Shown here: piece by piece, positions 15,834-24,564 of the stretch
Position numbering within the stretch: the first letter of the stretch is position 1
Layout of the letters: each line of letters starts with the position of its first letter
NCBI RefSeq assembly: GCF_016863535.1
Contig: NZ_BOPB01000021.1
Span: 1-64,000 of the forward strand
Length of the DNA stretch: 64,000 bases
Direction of reading: 5' to 3'
Source: Micromonospora lutea
GTDB lineage: Bacteria > Actinomycetota > Actinomycetes > Mycobacteriales > Micromonosporaceae
Translations under genes and position numbers: made by a program
Notes under the pieces: generated by a model
Database searches by the model: none
Seen by the model: only the letters and a program-made list of their open reading frames with translations
Told to the model about the DNA's origin: nothing

Positions 15834-17429
15834 GTGAGCAGCACGACACCTCGGTTCGCCGCCCTGGCGGGCATCGCCGCCGCTGCGGCGGCGATCGGCG
15901 CCGCCGAGTTGGTTGCGGCCCTGACCGGCCCCCGGTCGTCGCCGCTGGTCGCGGTCGGCGGTCTCGTCGTGGACACCGCCCCCGAGCCGGTCAAGCGGTT
16001 CGGCATCGAGGTCTTCGGCACGTACGACAAGATCGCCCTGCTGATCGGTACGGCGCTGCTGCTCGGCGGCTTCGCCGCACTGCTGGGCCTGCTGGCCGTC
16101 CGCCAACTGGCGGTGGGTCTGGCCGGCATCGTCGTCTTCGGCGGGATCGGTGCGGCAGCGGCCCTGACCCGGGCCGGCGCGGATGCCGCCGATGTGTTGC
16201 CGGCACTGGTCGGGGCGGCGGTCGGCGGGCTGGTGCTGTGGGCGTTCGTCGCTGGTCCGCTGGAACTGGACCCGTGGCCCTGGTCCTCACCGACGGTCTC
16301 CGGCCCCACCGAGTCCGCCGGAGGTACCCCGGTTGCCGAAGGTCCAGGGCAGCGGGTCGACCCGGATTCGCGGCGGCGGTTCCTCACCGGTGTCGGCACT
16401 GTGCTCGGGGTGGCCACCGTCGGGGGAGTGGCAGGGCGGTGGCTGGCCGGCCGTCAGGGGGTGTCAGCCGCCCGCGAGGCGATCACGCTGCCGGCCCCGG
16501 TCTCCACCGCGCCGCCGGTGCCGGCCGGGGCCGACCTGGCCGTGCCGGGGCTGGCCAGCTACGTCACGTCGAACCGGGGCTTCTACCGGATCGACACCGC
16601 GTTGGTGGTGCCGCAGGTCGATCCGAGGACCTGGCGGCTACGCATCCATGGACGGGTGCGCAACCCGGTCACACTGAGCTACGCCGATCTGCTCGCTCGA
16701 CCCATGGTGGAGCGGTACGTGACGCTGGCCTGCGTGTCCAACGAGGTTGGCGGCGACCTGATCGGCAATGCGCGCTGGCTCGGCGTACCGATCCGGGAAC
16801 TGCTCGACGAGGTGGCGCCGTTGGACGGGGCCGATCAGGTGGTCGGGCGCTCCGTCGACGGTTGGACCTGCGGTACCCCGACTGCCGCGCTGCGCGACGG
16901 GCGGGACGCGCTGCTCGCCGTCGGCATGAACGGTGAGCCGTTGCCGGTGCGGCACGGTTTCCCGGTCCGGATGGTGGTGCCGGGCCTGTACGGCTACGTG
17001 TCGGCCTGCAAGTGGATCACCGAACTGGAGTTGACCAGCTTCGCTGACTTCGACGCGTACTGGGTCCCTCGGGGTTGGTCGGCGCAGGGGCCGGTGAAGA
17101 CGCAGTCGCGGATCGACACGCCCCGCCAGCGCAACCGTCCGACCGCCGGCCCGGTCACGGTCGCCGGCGTCGCCTGGGCACAGCAGCGGGGCATCGACCG
17201 CGTCGAGGTACGCGTCGACGAAGGACCCTGGCAGGAGGCCCAACTCGCGCCGACGATCTCGGTGGACACCTGGGTGCAGTGGTCGTGGCAGTGGCAGGCC
17301 ACCCCGGGCAAGCACACCCTCCAGGTCCGGGCGACGGACGGCACCGGCGAGACGCAGACCGGCGAGCCACGCGATGTCGCGCCGGACGGCGCTACCGGTT
17401 GGCACGCCGTCACGCTCACCGTCACCTGA
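15834..17429 (+). CDS. Membrane-anchored molybdopterin-dependent oxidoreductase (sulfite oxidase/YedY-like)
   Basis: The start at GTG 15834 (VSSTTPRFAALAG) gives about 531 residues; a GTG 18 nt earlier is also possible. Residues 1-150 hold four or five membrane segments. A Tat-like SRRRFLTGVGTVLGVATVGG follows at about residue 185. The rest is the Moco-binding sulfite oxidase fold, with the probable molybdenum ligand Cys in YVTLACVSNEVGG and the substrate-side WTCGTPTAAL and GYVSACKWI. A C-terminal Mo-co dimerisation domain (GVAWAQQRGIDRVEVRVDEG) is present. Catalysis is expected outside the membrane; the substrate is unknown. It is followed by a perfect palindromic terminator. Confidence 0.87.
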   Translation: MSSTTPRFAALAGIAAAAAAIGAAELVAALTGPRSSPLVAVGGLVVDTAPEPVKRFGIEVFGTYDKIALLIGTALLLGGFAALLGLLAVRQLAVGLAGIVVFGGIGAAAALTRAGADAADVLPALVGAAVGGLVLWAFVAGPLELDPWPWSSPTVSGPTESAGGTPVAEGPGQRVDPDSRRRFLTGVGTVLGVATVGGVAGRWLAGRQGVSAAREAITLPAPVSTAPPVPAGADLAVPGLASYVTSNRGFYRIDTALVVPQVDPRTWRLRIHGRVRNPVTLSYADLLARPMVERYVTLACVSNEVGGDLIGNARWLGVPIRELLDEVAPLDGADQVVGRSVDGWTCGTPTAALRDGRDALLAVGMNGEPLPVRHGFPVRMVVPGLYGYVSACKWITELELTSFADFDAYWVPRGWSAQGPVKTQSRIDTPRQRNRPTAGPVTVAGVAWAQQRGIDRVEVRVDEGPWQEAQLAPTISVDTWVQWSWQWQATPGKHTLQVRATDGTGETQTGEPRDVAPDGATGWHAVTLTVT

Positions 17430-17477
17430 TTCGTCCCGCGCGCGGTGTCGGTTGGCTGGTTTGCCGGTGGACAGCGC

Positions 17478-17507
17478 GACGCCGCGTCCAGATCTGGACG
17501 CGGCGTC
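17478..17507. terminator. Bidirectional terminator between the molybdenum oxidoreductase and whiB genes
   Basis: A 30-bp perfect palindrome (GACGCCGCGTCCA / TGGACGCGGCGTC around GATC) in the gap between the convergent genes. Confidence 0.7.
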
Positions 17508-17521
17508 GGCGGTGCTGTCGG

Positions 17522-17905
17522 TCAGGCGACGTTGCGTTGGTTGGGCACCGTCGACCGGTGCGAGCCGCCCAGCCGGGCCTCCATCCGGTTGATGTCGACG
17601 CGGGTCTTCCGGCGGTCGGCGAGGTCCTCCCAGCCGAGCGCGAGCAGCCGCAGCCGCTCGGATTCGCTCAGGCCACCCCACACGCCGTACGGCTCGCGTA
17701 CGGCAAGGGCGTGCGCGGCGCACTCGGCGCGGACCGGGCAGGTACGGCAGACGGCTTTCGCGGAGGATTCCCGACGCAGCCGGGAGGAGCCCCGTTCACC
17801 GTCGGGGTGGAAGAACTGGGCGCTGTCGCGGCCCCGGCAGGCACCGAGCCGCTGCCAGTCCCAAAGGTCGATGATGGGTCCGGGCAGTCTACGTACGTTC
17901 GACAT
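17522..17905 (-). CDS. whiD: WhiB-family iron-sulfur regulator, WhiB3/WhiD type
   Basis: The start ATG 17905 follows GGAGGAGGGG by 5-6 nt; the longer frame is not needed. The product has 127 residues. The four cluster-ligand cysteines are in LGACRGRDS, KAVCRTCPVRAEC, and the GVWGG turn follows (EPYGVWGGLSESER). The segment FFHPDGERGSSRLRRES is characteristic of the WhiB3 (Mycobacterium) / WhiD (Streptomyces) branch. Its neighbour across a 244-bp divergent spacer is the BldM-like gene, as whiD neighbours bldM in Streptomyces. Members sense NO or redox through a 4Fe-4S cluster and partner with the primary sigma factor. Confidence 0.88.
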   Translation of the reverse strand: MSNVRRLPGPIIDLWDWQRLGACRGRDSAQFFHPDGERGSSRLRRESSAKAVCRTCPVRAECAAHALAVREPYGVWGGLSESERLRLLALGWEDLADRRKTRVDINRMEARLGGSHRSTVPNQRNVA

Positions 17906-18149
17906 CAGCACCCCTCCTCCCGCGCGGCACCGCGCGACGCTTGTGGCCGGTTGTCCGGGCGGCGGGCCGCGCAGGCGCACCGTTCCGGCCTGGCACTCCC
18001 TACCCGCACGCCTCTCGGCTCACACGTCTTTGATCCAAAACACTTCGCAGGTTGCACCAAATGCCCTATCTGTCGGAAAAGTTGGGAGGATTGCCCGGAA
18101 CCTCCTCCCGACCGGGGTCGGTCGTGGTCTGCTCGTCAGCGGAGAGGAG

Positions 18150-18956
18150 ATGCCTGTGCGTACCGTTCTCGTGTGCGTTCGAACGCCGCTCGCGGCGCAG
18201 CACCTGACCTCCGCGGCAGCGCGGTTGGGATTGTCGGGTGCCGTCCGGACGGCGGTCTCCGATCCCGAGGTGATGTTGCGGTTGGCTGAGCGCCCCGCCG
18301 ACGTGGTGCTCGCCGACACCGCACTCACCCGCCCCGACAGCGCCGGCTTCGTCCGCCGGGTCCTGGCCCGCGCCCCGCAGGCCGCCGTCCTGCTGCTCGG
18401 TGTCGAGGAGTCCGAGGCGGCGGCAGCGACCATCGGCGCCGGGGCGCGTGGGCTGATCCAGGGGGTCGACCAGGATCTGACCAGCGCCGTGGCCAAGGCG
18501 CTGTTGCTGTTGGCCGCCCCCGGCCGGGCCAACCGGCACCGGATCGCCGATCCCGCCCGGGATGCCGCGGCCGTGGGCAGCCCGAACCGGCCCGCGCCCG
18601 GCGGACGCACCGGCGGCGAGACGCCGGCCGCCTGGCCGGCGACGGACGCGGCCGGCGGGCCGGCGATGGTGCCGGTGCAGCGTGGCGACGACCCCGCCGA
18701 GACGGGCAACGAATCCGAGCCGGACAAGCCGGCGTCGCCGCCCCGGCCCGACCGATCCACGATCGGCCTTACCGAGCGGGAGCTACAGGTGCTGCTCGGC
18801 ATGGCCGAGGGCAAGAGCAACGCCGAGATCGGTCGGGAACTGTTCGTCTCCGAGGACACCGTGAAGACCCACGCCCGACGGCTGTTCCGCAAGCTCGGCG
18901 CCCGCGACCGGGCGCACGCCGTGGCCGCCGGCTTCCGGGCCGGACTGGTCGCCTGA
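18150..18956 (+). CDS. bldM: BldM-like LuxR/FixJ-family regulator with degenerate receiver
   Basis: The start at ATG 18150 (MPVRTVLVCVRTPLAA) has GGAG 5 nt upstream; the GTG at 18156 is an alternative. The product has 268 residues. The C-terminal DNA-binding domain (about 203-268) has LTERELQVLLGMAEGKSNAE and SEDTVKTHARRLFRKLGA followed by RDRAHAVAAGFRAGLV, very like Streptomyces BldM. The receiver is atypical: the N-terminal acidic pair is replaced by VR (LVCVRTP) and the conserved Lys region reads LIQGVDQ, so ordinary phosphorylation is unlikely. A long Pro/Gly/Ala linker separates the domains. The position beside whiD supports the BldM assignment. Confidence 0.82.
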   Translation: MPVRTVLVCVRTPLAAQHLTSAAARLGLSGAVRTAVSDPEVMLRLAERPADVVLADTALTRPDSAGFVRRVLARAPQAAVLLLGVEESEAAAATIGAGARGLIQGVDQDLTSAVAKALLLLAAPGRANRHRIADPARDAAAVGSPNRPAPGGRTGGETPAAWPATDAAGGPAMVPVQRGDDPAETGNESEPDKPASPPRPDRSTIGLTERELQVLLGMAEGKSNAEIGRELFVSEDTVKTHARRLFRKLGARDRAHAVAAGFRAGLVA

Positions 18957-19038
18957 GGTGCGACGGCGGACAGTCGCCGCAGCCCAGCCCGGAAGCGACA
19001 GCGGTTTTGTGGAGTTGGACGGCGGGTAGTGCGACGAC

Positions 19039-19563
19039 ATGCCTGACTGGGGGGCGATGTTCACCCCGACCGTCCCGCTGTTGGAGATCTTCATCAGGGG
19101 AACGGTGACATTCCTCTCCGTGCTCCTGCTGATGCGGCTGACCGGCCAGCGCGAGGCCGGCGGGTTGGGCATCACCGACGTGTTGCTCGTCGTCCTGGTC
19201 GCCCAGGCGGCCGCGAGTGGCCTCGTCGGAGAGACCAGCAGCATCGTCGACGGCATCCTGCTGGTCGCCACCATCGTCGGCTGGAGTGTGGCGCTCGACG
19301 CGGCGTCGTACCGATGGCCGCACCTGGCCCGCCTGATCAAGCCCCATCCACGGATTCTGATCAACAATGGGCGGCTGAACAGGCGGCTGATGCACCGCGA
19401 GTTCATGACCCGCCAGGAGGTGCTCAGCCAGCTGCGGCTGCATGGCATCGAGGAGCTGAGCGAGGTGCAGCGGGCCTATCTCGAACCCAACGGGATGATC
19501 AGCGTGGTGCGCCGGAACCAGGACGCGGTGGACGAGCCGGTGAAACCGCCCATGGAGCCCTGA
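19039..19563 (+). CDS. DUF421 (YetF-like) membrane protein
   Basis: A 174-residue protein with three N-terminal membrane segments (EIFIRGTVTFLSVLLLM, TDVLLVVLVAQAAASGLVG, ILLVATIVGWSVALDAA) and a cytoplasmic C-terminal domain. The DUF421 hallmarks are RLTGQREAGGLGITD at the end of TM1 and the conserved LINNGRLNRRLMHREFMTRQEV. The family includes Bacillus YetF, implicated in spore and envelope traits; its biochemistry is not settled. The stop lies 6 bp from the end of the convergent DUF5319 gene, with no terminator between them. Confidence 0.9.
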   Translation: MPDWGAMFTPTVPLLEIFIRGTVTFLSVLLLMRLTGQREAGGLGITDVLLVVLVAQAAASGLVGETSSIVDGILLVATIVGWSVALDAASYRWPHLARLIKPHPRILINNGRLNRRLMHREFMTRQEVLSQLRLHGIEELSEVQRAYLEPNGMISVVRRNQDAVDEPVKPPMEP

Positions 19564-19569
19564 GCCGGC

Positions 19570-19980
19570 TCAGCCTCCGGCGCCGGCCTCGTCCTCGGTG
19601 CCCTCGCTGAGGGTGTCGTGCACCCCGTCGGCGTAGCCGCGGGCGTAGTCCCAGGTGACGTAGTGGTCGGGGTCGGGATCGTAGGCCGGCTCGTGCACCC
19701 GGGGACGCCCGGAGCTGAGCAGGTGCCGCAGGTTGCCCCGGAGCAGATCCCAGTCGAAGTAGTGCGGTTCCCGGCAGTCCTCACACTCGATGACGAGCCC
19801 GCGTACGCCGATCGGCGCGAGCAGCGCCTGGTAGATCTCCAGGTCGGCGAGGTCCTCCAGCACATCCTGGCGCTCGACGTCGGTCAGCGGGTCCAGCGGC
19901 GGGTCGTCGCCGGGGGCCTCCAGGTCAGCCGCCGGATCGGTCGGGTCGCCGGTGAACGGGTCGATGGGATCGTCGTGCAC
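19570..19980 (-). CDS. DUF5319 family protein
   Basis: The start was placed at GTG 19980 (VHDDPIDPFTGDP), preceded by GGTGAGGG; the frame is open further upstream but only as antisense of the guaB leader. The product is a very acidic 136-residue protein. Its central IECEDCREPHYFDWDLLRGN contains a C-x-x-C pair that could bind zinc, and the C-terminal half is rich in Asp/Tyr/His. The family is conserved next to guaB in many actinobacteria and has no established function. Confidence 0.82.
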   Translation of the reverse strand: MHDDPIDPFTGDPTDPAADLEAPGDDPPLDPLTDVERQDVLEDLADLEIYQALLAPIGVRGLVIECEDCREPHYFDWDLLRGNLRHLLSSGRPRVHEPAYDPDPDHYVTWDYARGYADGVHDTLSEGTEDEAGAGG

Positions 19981-20176
19981 CCCCTCACCGTAGTCCCATG
20001 CCACCGTCGACGCCTGTCCCCCGGTGCGCGAGCCGTTACCGGGCGGGTGGCGCGCGGTTCGGGTGGAGAAACCTTCAGTGGGTACGATGAGGCTGACGCA
20101 ACCCTCGCCCGGCGGTCGCCGGTGCCCCCCGTGCCACCTCGCTGAAGCCCGGTTCGAACAGCTCAGGAGAGCAATC

Positions 20177-21739
20177 GTGGAGAATTCGCCCCGTACCGAC
20201 CTTTCTGCTGGCATCGAGGGCGGCGAGCTGGGCGGCCATCTGCCCGAGCTGCCCGCCGGTTCGGCCAGGGTGGTGCCGCTGGGGCTGACCTTCGACGACG
20301 TGCTGCTCCAGCCGGGGGAGTCCGACGTGGTGCCGAGTCGGGTGAACACCATCACCCGGCTGACCCGCAACGTCTCGCTCTCCATCCCGCTGCTGTCCAG
20401 CGCGATGGACACGGTCACCGAGGCCCGGATGGCGATTGCGATGGCCCGCCAGGGCGGCATCGGCGTGCTGCACCGCAACCTCTCGGTGGAGGACCAGGCG
20501 CTCCAGGTCGACCTGGTCAAGCGTTCCGAATCCGGCATGATCACCAACCCGGTGACGGCGAGCCCGGATGACACCCTGCGCGAGGTCGACCAGCTCTGTG
20601 GGCGCTACCGCATCTCCGGTGTGCCGGTGGTGGATGCGCAGGGGCAACTGGTGGGCATCGTCACCAACCGGGACATGCGCTTCGTCTCCGACCCAGCCCT
20701 GCCGGTCCGCGAGATCATGACCAAGGCACCGCTGGTGACCGCCCCGGTCGGGGTGAGCAAGGACGAGGCGCTCGGCCTGCTGCGCCAGCACAAGGTCGAG
20801 AAGCTGCCGATCGTCGACGGCGCCGGCAAGCTGCGCGGGCTGATCACCGTCAAGGACTTCACCAAGAGCGAGCAGTACCCGAGTTCCACCAAGGACGATG
20901 CGGGGCGGCTGCGGGTGGCGGCGGCCATCGGTGTCGGCGAGGACGCGTACAAGCGGGCCCGGGCACTGGTCGACGCCGGGGTCGACGTCATCATCGTGGA
21001 CACCGCCCACGGCCATCAGCGTGCGGTGCTGGAGATGGTCAGCCGGCTGAAGAAGGACGTCGCCGTCGACATCGTCGGTGGCAACGTGGCTACCTACGCG
21101 GGGGCGAAGGCGCTGGTCGAGGCCGGAGCCGACGGCGTGAAGGTCGGGGTCGGACCGGGAGCGATCTGCACCACCCGGATCGTGGCGGGTGTCGGCGTGC
21201 CGCAGATCACGGCGATCATGGAGGCGGCCCGGGCGGCCCGACCGGCCGGCGTGCCGGTCATCGGCGACGGCGGCATCCAGTACTCCGGGGACATCGCCAA
21301 GGCACTGGTCGCCGGCGCGGACACGGTGATGCTCGGCAGCCTGCTGGCCGGTTGCGAGGAGAGCCCCGGTGAGCTGATCTTCGTCAACGGCAAGCAGTTC
21401 AAGACGTACCGCGGCATGGGGTCGCTCGGTGCCATGCAGTCCCGTGGGCAGGCCAAGTCGTACTCCAAGGACCGCTACTTCCAGCAGGACGTGACCAGCG
21501 ACGAGAAGCTGGTCCCGGAGGGCGTCGAGGGCCAGGTGCCGTACCGTGGGCCGCTCGCCCGGGTTGCCCACCAGCTGGTCGGCGGCCTGCGGCTGGCGAT
21601 GGGGTACGCCGGCGCGGAGAGCATCCCCGAGCTGCATCAGCGGGGTCAGCTCATCCGGATCACCGCGGCCGGGCTCAAGGAGAGCCACCCGCACGACATC
21701 CAGATGACCGTCGAAGCGCCCAACTACCACACCCGCTGA
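20177..21739 (+). CDS. guaB: IMP dehydrogenase GuaB
   Basis: The start GTG 20177 has AGGAG about 8 nt upstream and gives MENSPRTDLSAG, 520 residues. GuaB oxidises IMP to XMP with NAD, the committed step to GMP. The catalytic loop Cys lies in GPGAICTTRIVAGVG, the nucleotide-binding GDGGIQYSGDIAKA and flap region KTYRGMGSLGAM are intact, and two CBS domains occupy about residues 110-230 (MTKAPLVTAPVGVSKDEAL). It is followed by the GuaB3 gene after 37 bp, as in many actinobacteria, and the window also has guaA. Confidence 0.96.
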   Translation: MENSPRTDLSAGIEGGELGGHLPELPAGSARVVPLGLTFDDVLLQPGESDVVPSRVNTITRLTRNVSLSIPLLSSAMDTVTEARMAIAMARQGGIGVLHRNLSVEDQALQVDLVKRSESGMITNPVTASPDDTLREVDQLCGRYRISGVPVVDAQGQLVGIVTNRDMRFVSDPALPVREIMTKAPLVTAPVGVSKDEALGLLRQHKVEKLPIVDGAGKLRGLITVKDFTKSEQYPSSTKDDAGRLRVAAAIGVGEDAYKRARALVDAGVDVIIVDTAHGHQRAVLEMVSRLKKDVAVDIVGGNVATYAGAKALVEAGADGVKVGVGPGAICTTRIVAGVGVPQITAIMEAARAARPAGVPVIGDGGIQYSGDIAKALVAGADTVMLGSLLAGCEESPGELIFVNGKQFKTYRGMGSLGAMQSRGQAKSYSKDRYFQQDVTSDEKLVPEGVEGQVPYRGPLARVAHQLVGGLRLAMGYAGAESIPELHQRGQLIRITAAGLKESHPHDIQMTVEAPNYHTR

Positions 21740-21776
21740 CCCCTCCCACCACCCCCGAACACATCTGGAGTGCCCC

Positions 21777-22895
21777 ATGCGTGACGTGGTCGAAATCGGG
21801 CTGGGCAAGACCGCGCAGCGCGGCTACCACCTGGACGACATCGCCATCGTGCCGTCCCGCCGGACCCGGGACGTCGACGACGTCTCCACCGGTTGGCAGC
21901 TCGACGCGTACCAGTTCGGCATTCCGTGTGTCGGGCACCCCTCCGACGCGACGATGAGTCCGGCCTCGGCCGTGCGGCTCGGTCAGCTCGGCGGGCTCGG
22001 CGTGCTCAACGTCGAAGGGTTGTGGACCCGCTACGAGAACCCGAGCAAGGTGCTGGAGGAGCTCGGCGGCCTCGACGAGGACGCCCGCGCCACCAAACGG
22101 CTCCAGGAGGTGTACGCCGAGCCGATCCGGCCTGATCTGATCACCGAACGGGTTCGTGAGCTGCGCGACGGTGGCGGCACGGTGGCGGTGCGCGTCTCCC
22201 CGCAGCACACGCTGGCGCTGGCTCCGGTCATCCTCGACGCGGGCGTCGACCTCCTGGTCATCCAGGGCACCATCGTCTCGGCCGAGCACGTCTCGACCAC
22301 CGACGAGCCGCTCAACCTCAAGGAGTTCATCGCCGACCTCGATCTCCCGGTCATCGTCGGTGGCTGCACCGACTACAAGACGGCCCTGCACCTGATGCGG
22401 ACCGGCGCGGCCGGCGTGATCATCGGTATCGGTGGAGACGAGTGGTCCACCACGGAGTCGGTGCTCGGCATCCGGGTGCCGATGGCGACGGCGATCGCCG
22501 ACGCCGCCGCGGCCCGGCGTGACTACCTCGACGAAACCGGCGGGCGGTACGTGCACCTGATCGCCGACGGTGACATCCGCACCTCCGGCGACATCGCCAA
22601 GGCCCTCGGCTGCGGCGCGGACGCGGTGATGCTCGGCGAACCGTTGTCGTTGTGCGAGGAGGCACCGGCCGGCGGCGCCTGGTGGCATTCGGCGGCCAGC
22701 CACCCGTCGCTGCCCCGGGGCGCCTTCGAGGCCGCCGGCGAGCCACTCGGCTCGATGGAGCGGCTCCTCTTCGGCCCCGCCGACGAGCCGGACGGCCAAC
22801 TCAACCTCTTCGGTGGCCTACGCCGCGCCATGGCCAAGTGCGGCTACCGCGACCTCAAGGAGTTCCAAAAAGTAGCCCTAGTCCTAGACCGCTAA
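21777..22895 (+). CDS. guaB3: GuaB3 family IMP dehydrogenase-related protein
   Basis: A 372-residue TIM-barrel protein related to IMP/GMP reductase, without CBS domains. The features VEIGLGKTAQRGYHLDDIAI and PSRRTRDVDDVSTGWQLDAY at the N-terminus are the GuaB3 signature. The normal catalytic-Cys loop is replaced (GAAGVIIGIGGDEWSTTE), so IMP dehydrogenase activity is not expected; mycobacterial GuaB1/GuaB3 paralogues lack that activity. The C-terminal LGEPLSLCEEAPAGGAWWH is also typical. It sits 37 bp after guaB, probably in the same transcript. A palindrome of family B begins 18 bp after its stop. Confidence 0.92.
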   Translation: MRDVVEIGLGKTAQRGYHLDDIAIVPSRRTRDVDDVSTGWQLDAYQFGIPCVGHPSDATMSPASAVRLGQLGGLGVLNVEGLWTRYENPSKVLEELGGLDEDARATKRLQEVYAEPIRPDLITERVRELRDGGGTVAVRVSPQHTLALAPVILDAGVDLLVIQGTIVSAEHVSTTDEPLNLKEFIADLDLPVIVGGCTDYKTALHLMRTGAAGVIIGIGGDEWSTTESVLGIRVPMATAIADAAAARRDYLDETGGRYVHLIADGDIRTSGDIAKALGCGADAVMLGEPLSLCEEAPAGGAWWHSAASHPSLPRGAFEAAGEPLGSMERLLFGPADEPDGQLNLFGGLRRAMAKCGYRDLKEFQKVALVLDR

Positions 22896-22912
22896 CCCCC
22901 CACCCCCCGCCT

Positions 22913-22989
22913 CGTCGATCATGCAGTTGTGGCACCCGGTTGAGTAGGTGATGTCCGGTTCGCCACGTGCCACAACTGCATGATCGACG
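22913..22989. repeat. Intergenic palindrome with GATC ends (family B, copy 2)
   Basis: Perfect 23-bp arms containing GATCATGCAGTTGTGGCAC (left) and its complement (right), with a 31-nt loop. The left side is preceded by a C-run and the right side leads into GACGGGG. It separates the GuaB3 gene from the first M1 peptidase. The stem is shared with the copy at 29154 but the loop is unrelated. Confidence 0.85.
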
Positions 22990-23014
22990 GGGTTGGCGCA
23001 GTAGGCTCGGGCTG

Positions 23015-24436
23015 GTGAGCAGCGGGTCGGGCAGGTGGTGGGGGGCCGGCGCGGCGGCCGTGGTCGTGGCCGTGGTGGCAGCGGTGGTGCTGGTCGGCGG
23101 CATTGGTGAGCGGGCGCCGGAGGGGTTCCGGGCCGGCAGCGCCGATCTCGGCGACCCGTACGTGCCGGGCAGCGGCAACGGTGGGTACGACGTCGCCCAC
23201 TACCGGCTCGGGGTGCGGTACGACCCGACGGACGACCAGCTCACCGGGCGGGCCGAGATCACCGCGACGGCGACCCACGGACTGTCCCGTTTCAACCTGG
23301 ACCTGTCCGGGTTGGAGGTCGACTCGGTGACCGTGGACGGTGCCGCGGCCGAGCACCGGCGGGACGACGGCGAGCTGGTGGTCACCCCGCCCCGGGGCAT
23401 CGACTCCGGTGACCGGTTCACCGTGGAGGTCGCCTATGGCGGCGTGCCCGAGGCCGATGCCGACGGTGTGCTGGGCAGTGGTGGGTTCCAGCACACCGAG
23501 GATGGCGCGATCGCCCTCGGCCAGCCGCACTCGGCAGCCACCTGGTTCCCGGTCAACGACCATCCGTCCGACAAGGCCACGTACGACCTTGAGGTGACCG
23601 TTCCGGACGGGCTCGCCGCGCTCAGCAACGGGGTGCCGGGGGAGCGGACCAGCGCCGACGGCTGGACCACCTGGCGCTGGGCCGAGCGGTCACCGATGGC
23701 CAGCTATCTGACCACGTTGGTGATCGGCGACTACCGGGTCCAGACCGGCGAGCATGCCGGCAAGCCGATGGTCACCGCCGTACCCGACGCACTGCCGGCG
23801 ACCGGGCCGGCGGCGACCTCCCTGGCCCGCACCGGCGAGATCGCCGATTTCCTCGCCACCCGCTTCGGGCCGTACCCCTTCGAGTCGTACGGCGGGGTGG
23901 CGGTCTCCGACAGCCGCATCGGGTACGCCCTGGAAACCCAGTCCCGGCCGGTCTACGGGCCGGGTTTCTTCCGCAGTGGCGAGCCGAACTACAGCGTGGT
24001 CGCCCACGAACTGGCCCACCAGTGGTTCGGCAACAGTGTGGCGCTGGCCCGTTGGGGCGACATCTGGCTCAACGAGGGCTTCGCCAGCTACGCCGAGTGG
24101 CTGTGGGAGGAGCACGACGGCGGGCGCAGCGCACAGCGCAACTTCGAGATCCAGTACGCGGCCACGGACTGGTCCCGGCGCACCCTGGATCCCGGCCCCG
24201 GCCGGATGTTCAGCACCGCCGTCTACAAGCGGGGAGCGCTGACCGTGCACGCCCTGCGCCGTACCGTCGGTGACGACGCCTTCTTCGAGATCCTGCGGAC
24301 GTGGACCAGCGAGCGGCGCGACGGCACCGCCACCACCGCAGACTTCGTCGCCCTGGCCGAACAGGTCGCCAAGCGTGAACTGGGTTCGTTCTTCGACACC
24401 TGGCTGAGCGGCACCACCGCACCCGCACAGCCCTGA
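23015..24436 (+). CDS. M1 family zinc metallopeptidase, membrane-anchored
   Basis: The start GTG 23015 gives VSSGSGRWWGAGAAAVV, a signal anchor; upstream in-frame codons belong to the palindrome. The product has 473 residues. The beta-rich N-terminal domain leads to the thermolysin-like domain with the zinc motif VAHELAHQWFGNS (HExxH) and the third ligand Glu in WLNEGFASYAEWLW. The exopeptidase GAMEN-type loop appears as GYALETQSRPVYG instead, so specificity may differ from aminopeptidase N. No lipobox is present. It is the first of two tandem paralogues. Confidence 0.9.
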   Translation: MSSGSGRWWGAGAAAVVVAVVAAVVLVGGIGERAPEGFRAGSADLGDPYVPGSGNGGYDVAHYRLGVRYDPTDDQLTGRAEITATATHGLSRFNLDLSGLEVDSVTVDGAAAEHRRDDGELVVTPPRGIDSGDRFTVEVAYGGVPEADADGVLGSGGFQHTEDGAIALGQPHSAATWFPVNDHPSDKATYDLEVTVPDGLAALSNGVPGERTSADGWTTWRWAERSPMASYLTTLVIGDYRVQTGEHAGKPMVTAVPDALPATGPAATSLARTGEIADFLATRFGPYPFESYGGVAVSDSRIGYALETQSRPVYGPGFFRSGEPNYSVVAHELAHQWFGNSVALARWGDIWLNEGFASYAEWLWEEHDGGRSAQRNFEIQYAATDWSRRTLDPGPGRMFSTAVYKRGALTVHALRRTVGDDAFFEILRTWTSERRDGTATTADFVALAEQVAKRELGSFFDTWLSGTTAPAQP

Positions 24437-24564
24437 CCCGCTGCCACCGTCCGATCGATGTTCGTCCGGTGATCACTTGATCGGTAGGCTGCGGCCTGCG
24501 ATCGGACGGAGTCGATCGCTCGGGCCGGCCGCCGGTCGGTCCCGTGTCACGGGGAGGACGTGCG

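Noticed and set aside
13414..15849. An 811-codon open frame on the minus strand across groES-groEL
   Set aside because: It is the antisense shadow of strongly biased GC-rich codons; groES and groEL on the plus strand are certain and the antisense product resembles nothing.
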